DNA of 64,000 nucleotides from Gavia stellata (Eukaryota > Chordata > Aves > Gaviiformes > Gaviidae): assembly GCF_030936135.1 (NCBI RefSeq), contig NC_082596.1, forward strand, positions 94,720,449-94,784,448, in the 5' to 3' direction. The position numbers and the translations under genes are program-made. Below the pieces are notes generated by a model. That model worked only from the letters and a program-made list of their open reading frames with translations. It did no database searches and was not told where the DNA came from. How positions within the stretch are numbered: the stretch's first letter is position 1; each line of letters begins with the position of its first letter. Below, in pieces: positions 23,085 through 36,135 of this stretch.

Positions 23085-26000
23085 AGAAACATGGCAGATC
23101 GTTACACGTCTATGCAGTGAACTATATGTTCATGTGATATTTGTGCAAGATTTCTAGTTAAAAATAAAGGAAGAATTAAGAGAAAGAGCATGTTTGTGCT
23201 GGAGACAAAAGCATTTCAAGTATGAATCTGCATGGAGCTAGAGGTTAGAAGACAAGGAGTGTCAGCATCAATCAGTTTACTTTCCAGTTAGGTGAAGTCC
23301 CAAAGTCAAATTTAACTAGAAGTCAATAAATTTCACTTCCATCGAAACAGTACGGGCCACAGCAGTTGTGTAAAATCACACACTGGGCACCCAACCAGAA
23401 CAGATGCAAATAGCAATTTGCTATCAGCTGGAAAGTAGCCATGACTTACAGCCCAAACCATGCAAAACAATTTTATCTTCAAGGTTTCACAGAAAGGCAC
23501 AGTGTAGCAGGAAAAGCAACTAATAAGAACAGGGAGCTAAAGTTACGCAGTCTTGTATACCCTTTTGCGGTGTGGCTCCATTTTTTTCTCTACAGCAAAG
23601 CTTGGCCATGGGTCGAATGGGAACAACGCTATTGAAATAAATGGTGCTCATCACAGAAACTCGATTTATTCTCCGTACTGTACCAAAAAAGCCCACTGCC
23701 TGAAGACTAACTGGTGTCTGTCATTCGTCTGTATGCACCTGCTTTCTGACCAATTTACAGTGAATTACGTTTGTACAGTTATTTACCTCGTTATCAAAAC
23801 AGACTTCCAGAATCTCGAGGGTCATCAAAAGTTTGCAGGAAGCGAGAAGTAAAATTGTTTGACTGAACCAGACTGCCAGCTCTCCACCCAGTCAAGGTCA
23901 AATAGCTGTGGGGTTGTGTGTGGCGTGGTGGTTGTGTCTTCTTTTCATCTGTGCTTTGCAGAAAACATTTTTCTCTGCTGGGAAAAAAACCCACAAACAA
24001 CCTATTCTGTCCCTATTACCTGATATGATGTTAAAAAATTTAAGTAAATACAGGTACGTACAAAGGACGGGCGCAAGATCCTGGACACGTAACAAGGTTT
24101 TGACAAGGTACCACTAATAGTTCATAATGAGACAAAATTATAACTCTGACCTTTTAGCTGAAACAAAAGGCAAAAGAATCTTTAGGGCAGTGCAACCACT
24201 GACTCCTCTGAAAATGAGAAGCACTGATTATTATCCCAGCCTGGGGGGAAAACTGCAATTCAAAAATTGCTTGTTCTTGTCACAGTAAATCTTGAATGCT
24301 TTTAATGAAAGTTTCTCTCCTTCGTGAAGTATTTCTTGCTAAAAAACAGGACAGCACATTAATACAGGGCTTTAGATATCCTTAAAGTCAGGTTTAATTG
24401 GGGCAAATCCCTCCAGTGAATCGAAAGATGACATTCGTCTTCACCGCCTGGTTGGAATGCTAAACTGAAAGCAGGGCTGAAATGTCAAGGTAAAATAATG
24501 CTAATAATTATTCTGAATGTTACATTCCCCTTGACCTTGGAATTTAAGAGGCTGAGATGAAGGCCTTTTGTCGAAAGTCCGGAAGTCATCTGGAGACTTC
24601 ATTGACATTTATGATTAATACAATCTGGCAGCATTAGGGGAGGAGATACGAAATATGCTATCGGTTTCCAGCAGAAGGGTATTTTCATCTTATATTGTTG
24701 TGGGATCTACAGATAAAGAGTAGACAACACCACATCACCTGTAATATTACTGCTAACGTTTTTAGGTAAGAACAAGCTTACTGCAATAACCATAATCTCT
24801 ATAAACTAAAATTCATACCACTGCCACGAAAGAGAAGAAAATATGCTCCATTTCATACAAGTAATGATTTCTCGTAAGACACAAAAAATAGGGCACAAAG
24901 CCCCCAATCCAGTTGCTTCACTATTGCATCTTGTTATCACAGAAGATTTTCCACTTCATTTGCAACTTAGCACTAGACTGATAACTCTGCGGGGTGAAGA
25001 TTTTATATATTAGTGTCCTGAAGTGACTCTCACAGCCTTTATTTGCACCTCACATGCGACAGAAAACGCCTCCCCCCACTGATGGCAAATGCAAGGCAGG
25101 GAGAGCCTGAAGTCTTTCATGGTCAATGTCAGAGGAGACTCAGTACTCTCAGCTTCCATAAAAAACAGTGGACCGGGAAAGCACTCCTTTGTACTCCTCT
25201 TTTGATCCCATCATACTGCAGGCAAATGAGATGCTGCAATCGTGGACAGAAGGAACGGTGAAGGCAAGTGTTTGTTAACATCTTCGCTGGCATCTGCAGA
25301 GTCAACCCTCGCCACAAGTTCAGCTTCCTAAGGTTTCAAGAAGGAGACAATTTACTGACAGCCCAGGCTTGATGAGTTACTCTTTTTTAAATCTCTCGTG
25401 AAATTTGGCCATTTTAAGTTTATACACATAGGTACATTTGAAGATATAACCCTATCGAAGTTGCTGGCAAAAAAAGGTCTCAGAAGAACATGCCCTAAAA
25501 ATGACATGCAATAGTGAAAGCATGTCTCATTCTCTGTCCTGGTTCAACGGCAGACCTTAACTGGTAGGCTTGGAAATAAAACAAGAGAGGCAAAGTAAGG
25601 CGCAGGTATTCATAGTGAAAATGTAATTTTCTTAAGTAAGTTTGGCACTAAAATAATTTGAAGCAGTGGAGATACTTCACTTTGGAGCCTGCCTACCAGG
25701 CATGTAAAAACCAACACCATTTCTCCAGCTATGTTTTCAATTGTGGTCCATACAAATCTTAAATAGGTATTTGCCTAATGAACTCCTACAGCTCATAAAG
25801 CCCATTCTAGACTATTGAATAAATGGCAGAACTTTTAAAGATGGTCCAAATAATGATTCCAGTCCCTAGATGGGAGTGTTTATAGACTTTAGCTTATTAA
25901 ATGCTCCGCGTGAGTATCCTAAGCCACATCTGAAAAATCCCATTAATAAATTTTATTAAAAGGAGTTTGTAATTATTCCAGCATATTGAGGACTTTTCCA

Positions 26001-26734
26001 TCTGATGTATCCTCTCTGGGTCAGACATCTTTACGAACTTCTTTCGCGAAATGCTTTTCTCTCTCAAAATTTATTATTCAACTCATGAATTTTCTATTAA
26101 ATGCAAACAAGATGAGACCACAGAAATGGTAAGTGTGCTTCGATTTGTGAAAACTGAATTCATATTTTGACTTACGAATTCAGTAAATATTGTACAGACA
26201 TTCCAAAAAGAATAGCAATACACTGCCTAAATAAAGCAGGCCAGATTTTTTTAAAATGAGGGAAAACATACAGAGTGCTACATGACTGTTCAATTTTAAT
26301 ATTCAATTACTGTTACACATATGTACATGAAGCAGCTATCTGCATATTCCAATACAGCGGTAGACACTAAACCAGCCATCTGTATATTCCGTATCCTATT
26401 TACATATGAAATACAGTAATTGCCCATTTATTCTCTAGGAATATTTGCATGGGTTTCCACATTCTTTTCTAAAAAAATCCTGCATAAATTCAGCATGTAA
26501 CTGGATGAGTGGTTTAGTATATGATTTAAACTTTGCATTGAAATAGCAATGCTATCAGGATTTCGCCAATGGAGGACTGATCTCTCCAAGGACAGGTACT
26601 TCCCCAGCCACGGAGCCACTCAAAAATTAGGCATAAGCCATAGCGCTACCACGCGCTCCCGGTTTGGAGTACGGAAGAGGCCAACCGCACCTTCACACTT
26701 CATTCTCCAGGAAACGGAGTGAGATCATGAAAGG
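23085..26734. other. Unannotated stretch, possible conserved non-coding DNA
   Basis: The part 24486-24720 is AT-rich, has no simple repeats and contains dense homeodomain-like words (ctaataattattc, gattaata), a texture often seen in conserved enhancers. This is an impression only. Around 26335 and 26374 a short word (agcyatctgyatattcc) is repeated with two differences. No gene or transposon recognised. Confidence 0.3.
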
Positions 26735-26962
26735 ATGAGATTAACTGGAGCTGCCCAGAACGTGCTGCAACAGTCATTAAGCATAGAAAAGAAGCTGGCT
26801 GGCACAACACGTGAACTCCTGAGTGAAACGGTCCACCTGGCCCAGTCTGTTGGACATGAAAGACTCCTGGAAGCTGCTGCCAGACCGTTTTCTAGCCTCT
26901 CGCAGTTGGAAAATGGCCAAAGCAAGGCTTTACGAGAGATGGCTCTGCCCATAAGATACTAA
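26735..26962 (+). CDS. Small open frame, 75 codons, helix-like, uncertain
   Basis: This ATG-started frame encodes a 75-residue peptide with heptad-like spacing of hydrophobic residues (NVLQQSLSIEKKLAGTTREL and HERLLEAAARPFSSLSQLEN), suggesting amphipathic helices. No family is recognised. A complementary frame of the same length on the minus strand (26725-26952) shows that composition alone could keep this region open. No good splice sites or poly(A) signal frame it. It is probably chance. Confidence 0.12.
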   Translation: MRLTGAAQNVLQQSLSIEKKLAGTTRELLSETVHLAQSVGHERLLEAAARPFSSLSQLENGQSKALREMALPIRY

Positions 26963-27683
26963 AAGCCCCAGACCTGCGTGTTTTTTCCCTGTGATAGTTC
27001 CTGCAGCAGCAGGGACCACCACTGGGAAGGGAGCATCGATCTCTTCTCCAGCCAGCGAGCATTTTGAACACACTTGCATGCCACAGCTTGGAAACACTTG
27101 GAGTTTCAACCAAGACTAAAAGGCAGACATTTGAATCAATAACCGGAGCACTAACTCAATCGTTGCCCAGATCAGAAACGCTCTCGGGAGCTGAGCGGGA
27201 AGCTGGGTGAGGAAGGAAGTGCGGGTTTAGTGAGAAGTGCTCAGCCAAGGCTCCCGAGCCTGCTTTCCTCAATTACTGCCGGACACAGCGGCTAACCGTC
27301 CCCATCATCTCCAACTCAAATGTTTGGCAATACTTACACCCGGGCATCTTACCTGTAAATAGCTGTAACACGGGGAGAACAGCATCATGGCTACAGACTT
27401 TTATCAAGCATCTGCAAGTATATTTTGACACAACGTGAACATGGGCTTAATCTGTGTTTTTATACAAAAAAAAAGTTAGTGAAGGGATGTGATCGTGACG
27501 GTTTGCAGGGATGGGAGAGGTAGATGGGAGTATGAGGTTAAGGTCCCCTTATTCTGTGGAGCGAATACGTTGGCTGGGACCAGTTTTGAGGGGGTGAGGT
27601 TATGTGACAGAAGAGGGTGAGGGACACCTCCCCATGGACACGCAATAAAGGCAGGAGGCCCTGGGCCAGTCACCCCACCTGGT

Positions 27684-27731
27684 ATCTATGGCTGTTGCCA
27701 TCTATGGATGCTGCCGTCTATGGATGCTATG
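27684..27731 (+). repeat. 16-bp unit repeated three times
   Basis: Three adjacent 16-base units (atctatggctgttgcc, atctatggatgctgcc, gtctatggatgctatg) form a short minisatellite with a few differences. Confidence 0.9.
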
Positions 27732-28139
27732 GGTACGTTTGGCCACTGCCGGTTGCAGTAATTGAAGAAATTAAGATCGAGGACTCCAGGCTTCAATTTA
27801 CAAAGGTAGATGTTTCAACAACTCCCTAAGTAATTTCTTCACAGGGCTCAAAGCAGAGGCAGGAGGAGGGGGAACAAAAAGCATTGATACAGCACTCCAG
27901 AGCACAGCAAAAGCTGGGCATCACCTCCTCCACAGATAATGATGACTTCTCCACGGCAGTAATATTTTGCTGCATGTGAAGAAATAGTTCATGGATTTAT
28001 CCGAGTTCCTTTGGTTGGGGGACAATCTAGATAAAATGAGAACTACAACAACATCAGGTATAATCACTCTGATGAGACATTTTTAAGCACCAACTTTACT
28101 ACTGAAGGTGTCATTCAGACATTTCTTTCATTGATGAAA

Positions 28140-28166
28140 CTATTTGGAAACTGAGTTTCCAAATAG
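28140..28166. repeat. Perfect 12-bp inverted repeat, 3-nt loop
   Basis: The arms ctatttggaaac and gtttccaaatag are exact reverse complements separated by tga. A stem of 12 base pairs is too short for a microRNA precursor. It contains a CC(A/T)-rich core reminiscent of a dyad protein-binding site. Confidence 0.95.
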
Positions 28167-29886
28167 CACACTGGGCCACACTGTTGTAAGAAACTAATGT
28201 ACTCGTTTCATGGAGGCTGAAAACACTTCATATCCTCAGCGAAAGAACACCAAGCAAGTCAGTGAGACACCCTGGAAGTGGAGCTTGAATGTTCTGCTCA
28301 CAATCCTGTGCTCTAATAGATACAGGACATTTCTACAGCCAGGAACGCAACCTTTGGGACCCGTGCAAATTTGATACTGCCACCAGTCTGAAGATCAGTT
28401 AGGAGACACTAGTGTTGAAAAGTACCTGCAGCTAGTCAGCCACATCTTGCTTTAACACCTCTGGCTAAGACAGAAGATAGCATTTATACACAAGAAGTCA
28501 GGATTACAGAAACGGAAGTCTCCTCAGCACCACCAGTGCCAGAGCATGCAGACAAGTAAAAAACCCATAATATCATTTAATAAAAAAATATCTATGCCAA
28601 CAAAGGTATTAAACTCTAAAGAAATGTAGGCTGGGTTTTCTGAAAGATGCTGCATGCTTCTACGAGTTCCCTAAACCATATCTATCCTGGAGGCAAAAAC
28701 CTGAAACAATTAAAAATATATGAAAACAAAAACAATGCCTAGAGGGCTTCCCAAACACCCATGCCCTCCATAGTGTCCTCATTGCATCTCCTCAACTGAC
28801 AAAACCTGAATCTTCACCGGTTCTCCTGGGAACTTGCAAGTTCTCCTCTGCTTAGGCTCTGGCGTGGTCTACAATGCCCTACATGTCAACAGGGCTTGCC
28901 CGTGTAGGTCTGACAGGGTTCAGTACTTCTGTTTCTTCCCTCTGTGCCTCTAACAAAGAGCAAGTACCACAGTATTGTCTGTCTGAATTGTAAGAACAGG
29001 ACACAACTTCAAAGAAAAAGAGTTTTAGAGCTATAAATGGTCTCTCTACACAACTCTTCTACCTATTCCCTATGAAAAGAGTTCAGGAGGTTCAGGCTCC
29101 TCAGACCTTTCAGTAAGGTTTTTACATGAGGAAATAGCTTCTTAGCAACTCCTTTGCCCTGATCTGAAAGACATTTTGAATTCTTTATAGTCCTCCTGCT
29201 TTCCAGTAAAAACAAAACAAGCTGTTTAACTTCATTGCAGCCTGACAGTTAATAGCTCCTGTATTGTCTCTTAATCACACTGAGATGTCTGTTGAAGGAT
29301 GTATCATTGTTTTAACTTCCTGCTAGCTTTTTTCTTACACAGCCTGCCATTAAACTAAATTAACTGTATTCATATTGCAACCATAATTTACAACTTTTTA
29401 AAGCGGCATGACACAGATCTTTAAAATCATAAGCGGCCCACAAAGAAGGTGAATGAAAGAAGGGTTATTCCATGTCTCTCAAAAAAAAGAACTAGGGGAG
29501 CATCAGTGGAAAAGGCAGATGCTTCTTCACACAGTGTGTCGAGGCGGCTGCTGCACCCTCCTTGCTGCAGAATGTTAAAATTTACCTGGCTCAGAAAAAT
29601 CAGGAAATTTAACAGAGAAGAATTTACACAAAGACCTGCTTTGGCTCAGAAAGTCCTTGAACCACAAGTCCCTGTAGGCTGGGAAAATATTGTTGTGAAA
29701 TATTGCTGCATACGTGCCTTGCCTATACATTTTTCTCTCTGCACTCACTCATGCCCACCACTCCCGTCACCCAATCCTATTCCCTGGGGCACCGCATTGC
29801 TAGGTCAAGGCATAGAGCAAGCTCCAAGTCCACCTCCCACTTCCCAACGCTCATTTAACATCATGTCCTCGTATTGAAGACGCGTG

Positions 29887-29946
29887 GCATAAAATTGACA
29901 AGAACGGATACTACACTTGATTTTAGCTAAAAGGCCGAGAAGGGAC
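29887..29946 (-). pseudogene. Truncated U2 snRNA pseudogene (5' 60 nt)
   Basis: The minus strand matches the first about 60 nucleotides of U2 small nuclear RNA. It has the 5' stem (cttctcggccttttagcta), the following aaatcaagtgtagtatccg segment and the start of stem II. The branch-point pairing word GTAGTA is kept. Differences include gG for gC near the 5' end, tagcta for tggcta and ccgttc for ctgttc. The Sm site and the whole 3' half are missing, so it cannot make a working snRNP. It carries 7-base direct repeats (tgaagac at 29875-29881 and 29948-29954), which may be a target-site duplication from retrotransposition or may be chance. Confidence 0.9.
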
Positions 29947-32900
29947 ATGAAGACAAGACAGCAAGTTAGCGTCAGCCAGCATGGCAGTTCCTACGGTCTC
30001 ATTATGGTGCTATTCCGCGCCCTCTCTGTGTCGCCGTGGAGAAAAGCAAGGACTTCACAACACAAACGAGCCACTGTTCTATACTAACATCATTACCAGT
30101 GTGAGATATAAATGAGTGGAAGAAATATGTGCCTTCATTTTTTTCCCCCCACTTAAAAATGTGTAAGATTGTATTTTCATCTTTTGATAATTCCTTTCTT
30201 GATCTGCTAAATTTTGTTTCCGTCCTAACTACTAATCTATTTTGCTCCTTTTCCTTATTTTTCCTTAGTTCTACAACACCGCAACACACCCTCCCATTCC
30301 CTCCATGAATCTCTCTTGCTTGTTATAAACACAGCTCTTCCGGAGCTCCTTCAATCTTAGACTCTCCTCAGACCAAAATATGAATATATTGGGCCCTCTG
30401 ACATCTGCAGGAGGTTTGTATTGTATCAATCTGATTTTATAACTAAGAAGTTTTAATCAGAGAAAAATAAGTTCCTCATCCAAAGTCTGTGATATTTGTG
30501 GAGGAAAAGAAAAGCAGGCTGTAAACCGCGTGTCCGGTGCTCTGTCTATAACGTATTGCTGCATCCTTCAACCTGGAACCCACTGTTCCCTTCTGTTATT
30601 TTTAGTTTGAAGGCAGTTTCCTTCATCCCCTTTCCTTACTGAATGATGGTAAATCCAGCCATTCTAGGTTCCTGAACAAAGTGAAGAGGCTCAACCAACA
30701 CATCACATCCTTTTTGGAAAAATGATTTTAAAAACCCTATAATTTTTAGTAACTGCTTGGTGAAATATTATACATATCCTAACACCATGGGTCAAAGCAG
30801 TGAAATGCAGGAACTCTTTCAATGGTATACTCACAAATGCTCCTCTATTCTAGGCTGAAACAAATGGTCAGCAAAGATGGGATGCAAGAGAGATCCAAGG
30901 TGTCTTTGCTACACACCAATGATGTTGTGAGCCACAGTTAGCTGAACCTGCAACCTCCATACACTGTAATCCATCTTTTGGAAATTATGTCATTCAGCTC
31001 CATGCCCTGCGACACTTGCGATGCAAAAAAGTCCCAATAATATTAATTCGCTTCATCTTTTTTGTACCAGACAGTAAACATGGCACCAACTCTGTGCCAG
31101 ATTTGCCAGTAAATATCCCCTTGACATTCCTTTTTTGAGATTCTTCTTACCAGACTGAGTGGGAACGATCTGCAGACGGTGGTGACCTTTAGATAAATCC
31201 TGATAGGTACCAGATATCTCCAGTCACTGTGCCATTTTCATCAAATGAGAAAAGACAAACATCCCATTTAAAAGAAAACTAATAACTTTTGAGAAAAAGG
31301 GAAGGGCTTGATGAGATGATACCATACTATAAGCTTTTGTTGTGGGCAAACAGAATCCTATAGTTCAAAGTAATTATCTCATCAAGTTCCACCTCATTAG
31401 GATTGAAACTAGACATCATAATGAACAGTGGACTAATAATTAACCAATGAGAACTTGGTTTTGGTCCAGCTTGCTATCTTTTCTGTAATATATTTGTTGG
31501 TTTCAGCTCATCACCCCCAACTTCACCGGACAAGATGACACACCTCTTCATTTTCTACTCATCATAAGCCTATGGGTGAATTAGTAAATTAGATTAAATT
31601 TCCTTTCCCAGTGCCAGAGGGGCACTGGGAAATTTGCATGAACTCCCTTCCCAGGACACAGCACGTGGAGAAAAGGGAAAGCAGGAATTGTCAGAGCAAG
31701 TTCAGTTTTGCCCCCTGGACCTTCTGCATTTTTGTGGAGGAGGGCAGAATGTATCAACACACCCTCTCTTCCAGTCCAAAAAGATAGCACTATGATGATA
31801 AGTGGGAGATCACTTCATAAATTAAAGGTGGCTACAAAATATTTTGGGACGTTAAGTACTATCTGCAGCAGGACAACTCTGCTGTAGATGGAAAATGGCA
31901 GAGTAGGGATTATGGAGTCATTAGTCACGCTATCACTCAGAGGATTAAATTTTAATACTTTCTTTTCCTTACTATCCTTCTCCCCGCTGCGATTTTTTTT
32001 TTACCGCTGCACCTGCCCTCTAGATATTAGATAACCTGACCATGAAAGAGAAGAACCTTTTTGACAGTAAAGCTGAAATCCTCCTGTTTTGTCATGCATT
32101 CAAATAGGAATCAGACCAACTGAATCCTGACCTACTTATCAGGCTGAAATTCCTGCTGGGAAGTATCAATAAAAAGGCCCACTGGGAGGTCACTCAGACT
32201 GGTCATGGTTATTATGGGCATTGTGAAAGAGGGCAGCTATTCTAACAAAAATTCACTTTTATATAGTCTTACTCCTTAAGTATTTACCTATCCAAAGTGT
32301 GATGATAACTTTTCATTGCGGTTTTCCTTTAATATAAGCTTCCAGGTCAACTTCCAGTGACGATAAATAAGTCTGCTTCATTAATCAGACTAGAGCACTT
32401 AATGGACCACTTAAAAGAAATTGCATCTCTGAGGGTGGCCAAGGGTCTTCGCTGGCAGTAAACACAAAATGGTTGGAGCTCTGCACAGTATCCTATCATG
32501 TTTATCATCCTCCTTAGTGTAAGTAAAGTGACCCCAGGCTTTTTTGAAAATTATTTTTGGCCCACGTAAGGTAAAGTAAAATCATCTAAAAACTTTCTGA
32601 AGCAAAAGACAAAAACCTCGCAGCTTCAATCCAGCACAGACACGACGGGTAGCAAAGCGGGCGGCTCCACGTTTGCTCCTCAGCACGCGTGTTTCTACCC
32701 AGCCTCTTCCCACAGTAGGCACAGGGAAGGAGTTTTCCACTTCCCCGCAGAGGGCTGAGCGCCTGGCCTCTTTCTGCCTTTTTCAAACGAGCCCCAACTG
32801 AGAAGTCTCTGTCCTACATTACATTTTTGGCAATTTCTTCAGGGTGAGGCAAGTTGTTTCTCTCTGCAAGCATCTAATCCCTCCCCGGGCTGACTTAATA

Positions 32901-35900
32901 TCAAGTATAAACACTTCACCAGAGCGGCCCATGATGAGTTGCACGTGAAGGTCATGCTACCTTCTGCCATCCTTTCCCTCTCCCAATTTTCCTACGAGTA
33001 TCCTTTTAAATCTGAGGTCATCTCTATGGTGGTGCCAACTATTATTACAAACGCAAACCATTTTAAATGTGTGTCTGCACACACACCTATGTATTTATAC
33101 ATATATATATATGCATAGTCTGAAAACAAAGCATAAATTAAAATTACAGTCTCTTCATTTTAACAAAGAGCCAGATTCAGGCAGCTGAACACACTGAGGG
33201 ATCAAAAGAAAAAAAGAAAGGAATAAATCTCTCTCCACTTTTGAAACCTAGCCCGAGGGCAGCAATCACTGAGTTAAATTCTCTGGTCTGCGTTATGCAG
33301 AAGGTCAAAGTACACGGCTGTAATGGTCCCTCTCGGCCTTAAATACCTATGAAAAAATATGGCACAGCTTTGCCTTTGCAGCGGATAGTAGGACATTTGC
33401 TTTACCCCACGTGTTGGGAACCTGTGCCTGAAATCTGCCAGAGCAACAGATATTTTTATTAGTAATTTCAGATGAAAAATATTAAGCACAGCAGGCAAGA
33501 AATTCACAGAATCATTCAGTGTTGTTTTTAAAGCCCTTGTCTATGATCTCATCGTTGCTACTAAAGCTGATGCTGTTTCCATGGCATTTCTGATTAACCA
33601 GTGACCCAGCTTCTAAACCGTTTAATTTTTTATTAATATAAATTGAAATATAGGTGTGATTTACACCCTTTCCAACCATTTACGCTAACTAGAGCTCATT
33701 TAGAAGAAGTATCCTTCACTTTATTAGCTGAGGGCACTGTACGTGCCTCCGAGGCACAACACAGCTTCACAGCTGGACGGCCGTTCTTTGTAGAACGCAG
33801 GCAGTGTCCCACCGCACGCCTCTCGCGTCGGCAAAGCAGGCTTAGATGCAAAGGTCCCAATAGCATCTAACGATATTTGGTTTACCGTATAATTAAGACG
33901 GTTATTTTATGTTCTGTTCACAGGGCTGTGGGATCTAGAAACAAGGAAGGTTTTGACAGAAAATCCGAGTCCAGCGTATTTTCTTCCAACAGGGCTGTGG
34001 TGGCATGAAACAGCACCGCTGGCTTGTGATTTGGCAACACGATTTCTTGATGTTGAGTGATTTTTAAGTACACATTACATAACGATTTATCAGCTTTTTA
34101 TCAAAGATTTATAATTTTGCACCTAATTTTGAACATCCTCCTCCACTGCGCTCTGCCCCAGAGGCATGAGCATACCACATAAAGGTAGAACTAGTCAAAT
34201 AGCAAGAGAAAATACCACAAGAGCGTACATAAACCACAAATATAAAAGATTTCTGTGCTCGGGGGAAAGGGGGAGAAGTGGAAGTGATAAGACCTGCACA
34301 GGGGCCAACATTTAGTTTAAAACATTTCTGCCTTTCCTTTGGATTTTTAGAAGTGGGAAACAATATCCAAAGCAGGTGGGCATGGGCGGTGTTATTTGAG
34401 CGACGCTATTTAAATGCTATCACTCTTTTCAGCAATATGCTGCAGCACAGGGTAACAGAAGACATTCCAGTAGTATAGTATGATCTTGAAAGAGATGCTC
34501 AAACATATTTGTTGTCTGGATCTTGGAAGGTAACATGTGAGTGACTATTAACATTCACTCTCAGGTCAAAATTCTTTCAGGGAGAAGATACACCACTTTG
34601 AGCATCTAATAATGACACCTTTGCATGAGCTTTATTTTTTGGTTCTATGTATATTGTCTCCTCACTGTTCTTTGTCAAATAAAGCTGATGATCAGGGCAG
34701 ATCTTGAAGTGATTTAACACTTCATCTCGCAGTATTGCCAACTCCTGGCATTCAAATATCATGAGTCAGTCTCTCTAAAATCAGAAGATTTTATTAAATG
34801 TAAAAGGTAATTACGTTGTGGTTTTGTATTTTTTTTGTTAATTCACTTTAAAAGAAAAGAAAGAGCTCTTATGTAGACACTCCAGCAGTATTTCCAAGTA
34901 TTTCTTGGCAACCACAAGGCAAAGAAATGTGCTTCGGGAAAATGCAAGCTAAGATCCTCATACATTTAGGTGATAGGTACTGGGACTTGGTGAAAAAGAT
35001 TCTGAAGTCATCCAAGCTTGCAAGGAAATATGATGCAGTTACAGAAGGGAATAACTACAAAACTCAGCTCCTCTAACACCCCTTGTCTAGCAAAGAATTC
35101 AGTATCTTCGCTTATCCCGGCTAAGCAAACCCCCAAACTCATCCCACAGGTTACGGCACTTCTGTCCCCATACAAACACCCACGGTGCTGAGATTCAAGC
35201 AAATGGAGATGTCCCTGATCTGCTGTTCAGAAAGCTCACTCACCTTGTTAAAACAAATTTCGTAAACATTTCTGGGAATTAGGGATAAAACCTAGTGCAC
35301 GAAGTGCCCAAAACCTAAACCCAACAGAACTGCAGTGGCAATGCCAGCCCAAGCTTTCCTGACCACCGTGAAGTACCACAACCTTTTTATTGAGCAAAAT
35401 GATCGGAGTTGCAAATGCAGGTATGCTAAAACAGCCACTTCAACTGAACAGAGCAAGTGAAGAGCCTGTCAGTCTTGCAGCTGATGGGTCCCGATGGCCA
35501 AAGGTGATGACCATACAGTACATTAGAAATGGCCAGTAGGCACCAGGCTGATCAGTGACACTTCTCAACTGCTTCTTGAGGATGCCATAGCAGCCTTCCC
35601 AAATGGAAAGTGCAGCACATCAGTGCACAGAGAGCATCTCCTCTTTTTTTTTTTTAATTTTTTTTAAAAAGACTTACTGAATTTTCTAAAGACCTCTTGC
35701 TGAAATACTCCGTTTTTTTCTACTTCTATTTATTTTAACCAAGTTTCAGTAGTTGAAAAGACAGGATAAAAAGAAATGTTAACTCCTAACAGATAGGAGC
35801 AATTATAGACTACAGTTTTGGGTTTTTTTATTGTGGTGGGTTGGTAGGTTACTTTAACTGTAAGTCTGATTGACTTAGAGGTCAGCAAACAGGCTGTTCT

Positions 35901-35980
35901 CAGGCTGATACTGCTTTTTTATTAGTTTGGTTTAGAAAACCGCACAGTGCAGGAGGGACTTCCCCCCTCACAGATTTGTT
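29947..35980. other. Unannotated stretch
   Basis: AT-leaning sequence. It holds a perfect hairpin (31604-31632, listed), an (AT)n run at 33101-33112 and a T-rich tract at about 35645-35670. No gene or mobile element recognised before the CR1 at 35981. Confidence 0.5.
31604..31632. repeat. Perfect 12-bp inverted repeat, 5-nt loop
   Basis: The arms tttcccagtgcc and ggcactgggaaa are exact reverse complements around the loop agagg, making a GC-rich hairpin on either strand. Confidence 0.95.
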
Positions 35981-36135
35981 CACAGAATCACAGAATCACT
36001 AAGGTTGGAAAAGACCTGTAAGATCATCAAGTCCAACCATCAACCCAACCCCACCATGCCCACTAAACCATGTCCCACAGTGCCACGTCCATACGTTCCT
36101 TGAACCCCTCCAGGGATGGTGACTCCACTGTTCCA
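35981..36135 (-). mobile_element. CR1 LINE, short 3' fragment
   Basis: The reverse complement reproduces the last about 155 bases of the CR1 copy at 38942-39450, from the ORF2 end (ESPSLE.. reading) through the gtttagtgggcatggtggg line to the terminal attctgtgattctgtg repeat. It is strongly 5'-truncated, which is usual for CR1. Bases left of 35981 and right of 36135 do not match CR1. Confidence 0.95.

Larger units (their letters stand above)
26963..29886. other. Unannotated stretch
   Basis: Holds a degenerate 16-bp triplication (27684-27731) and a perfect inverted repeat (28140-28166), both listed. A 142-codon frame at 29449-29877 (plus) ends at the edge of the U2 pseudogene and has no recognisable domain. 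Confidence 0.5.

Noticed and set aside
28140-28166. A microRNA precursor
   Set aside because: The stem is only 12 base pairs with a 3-base loop, far shorter than a precursor hairpin.
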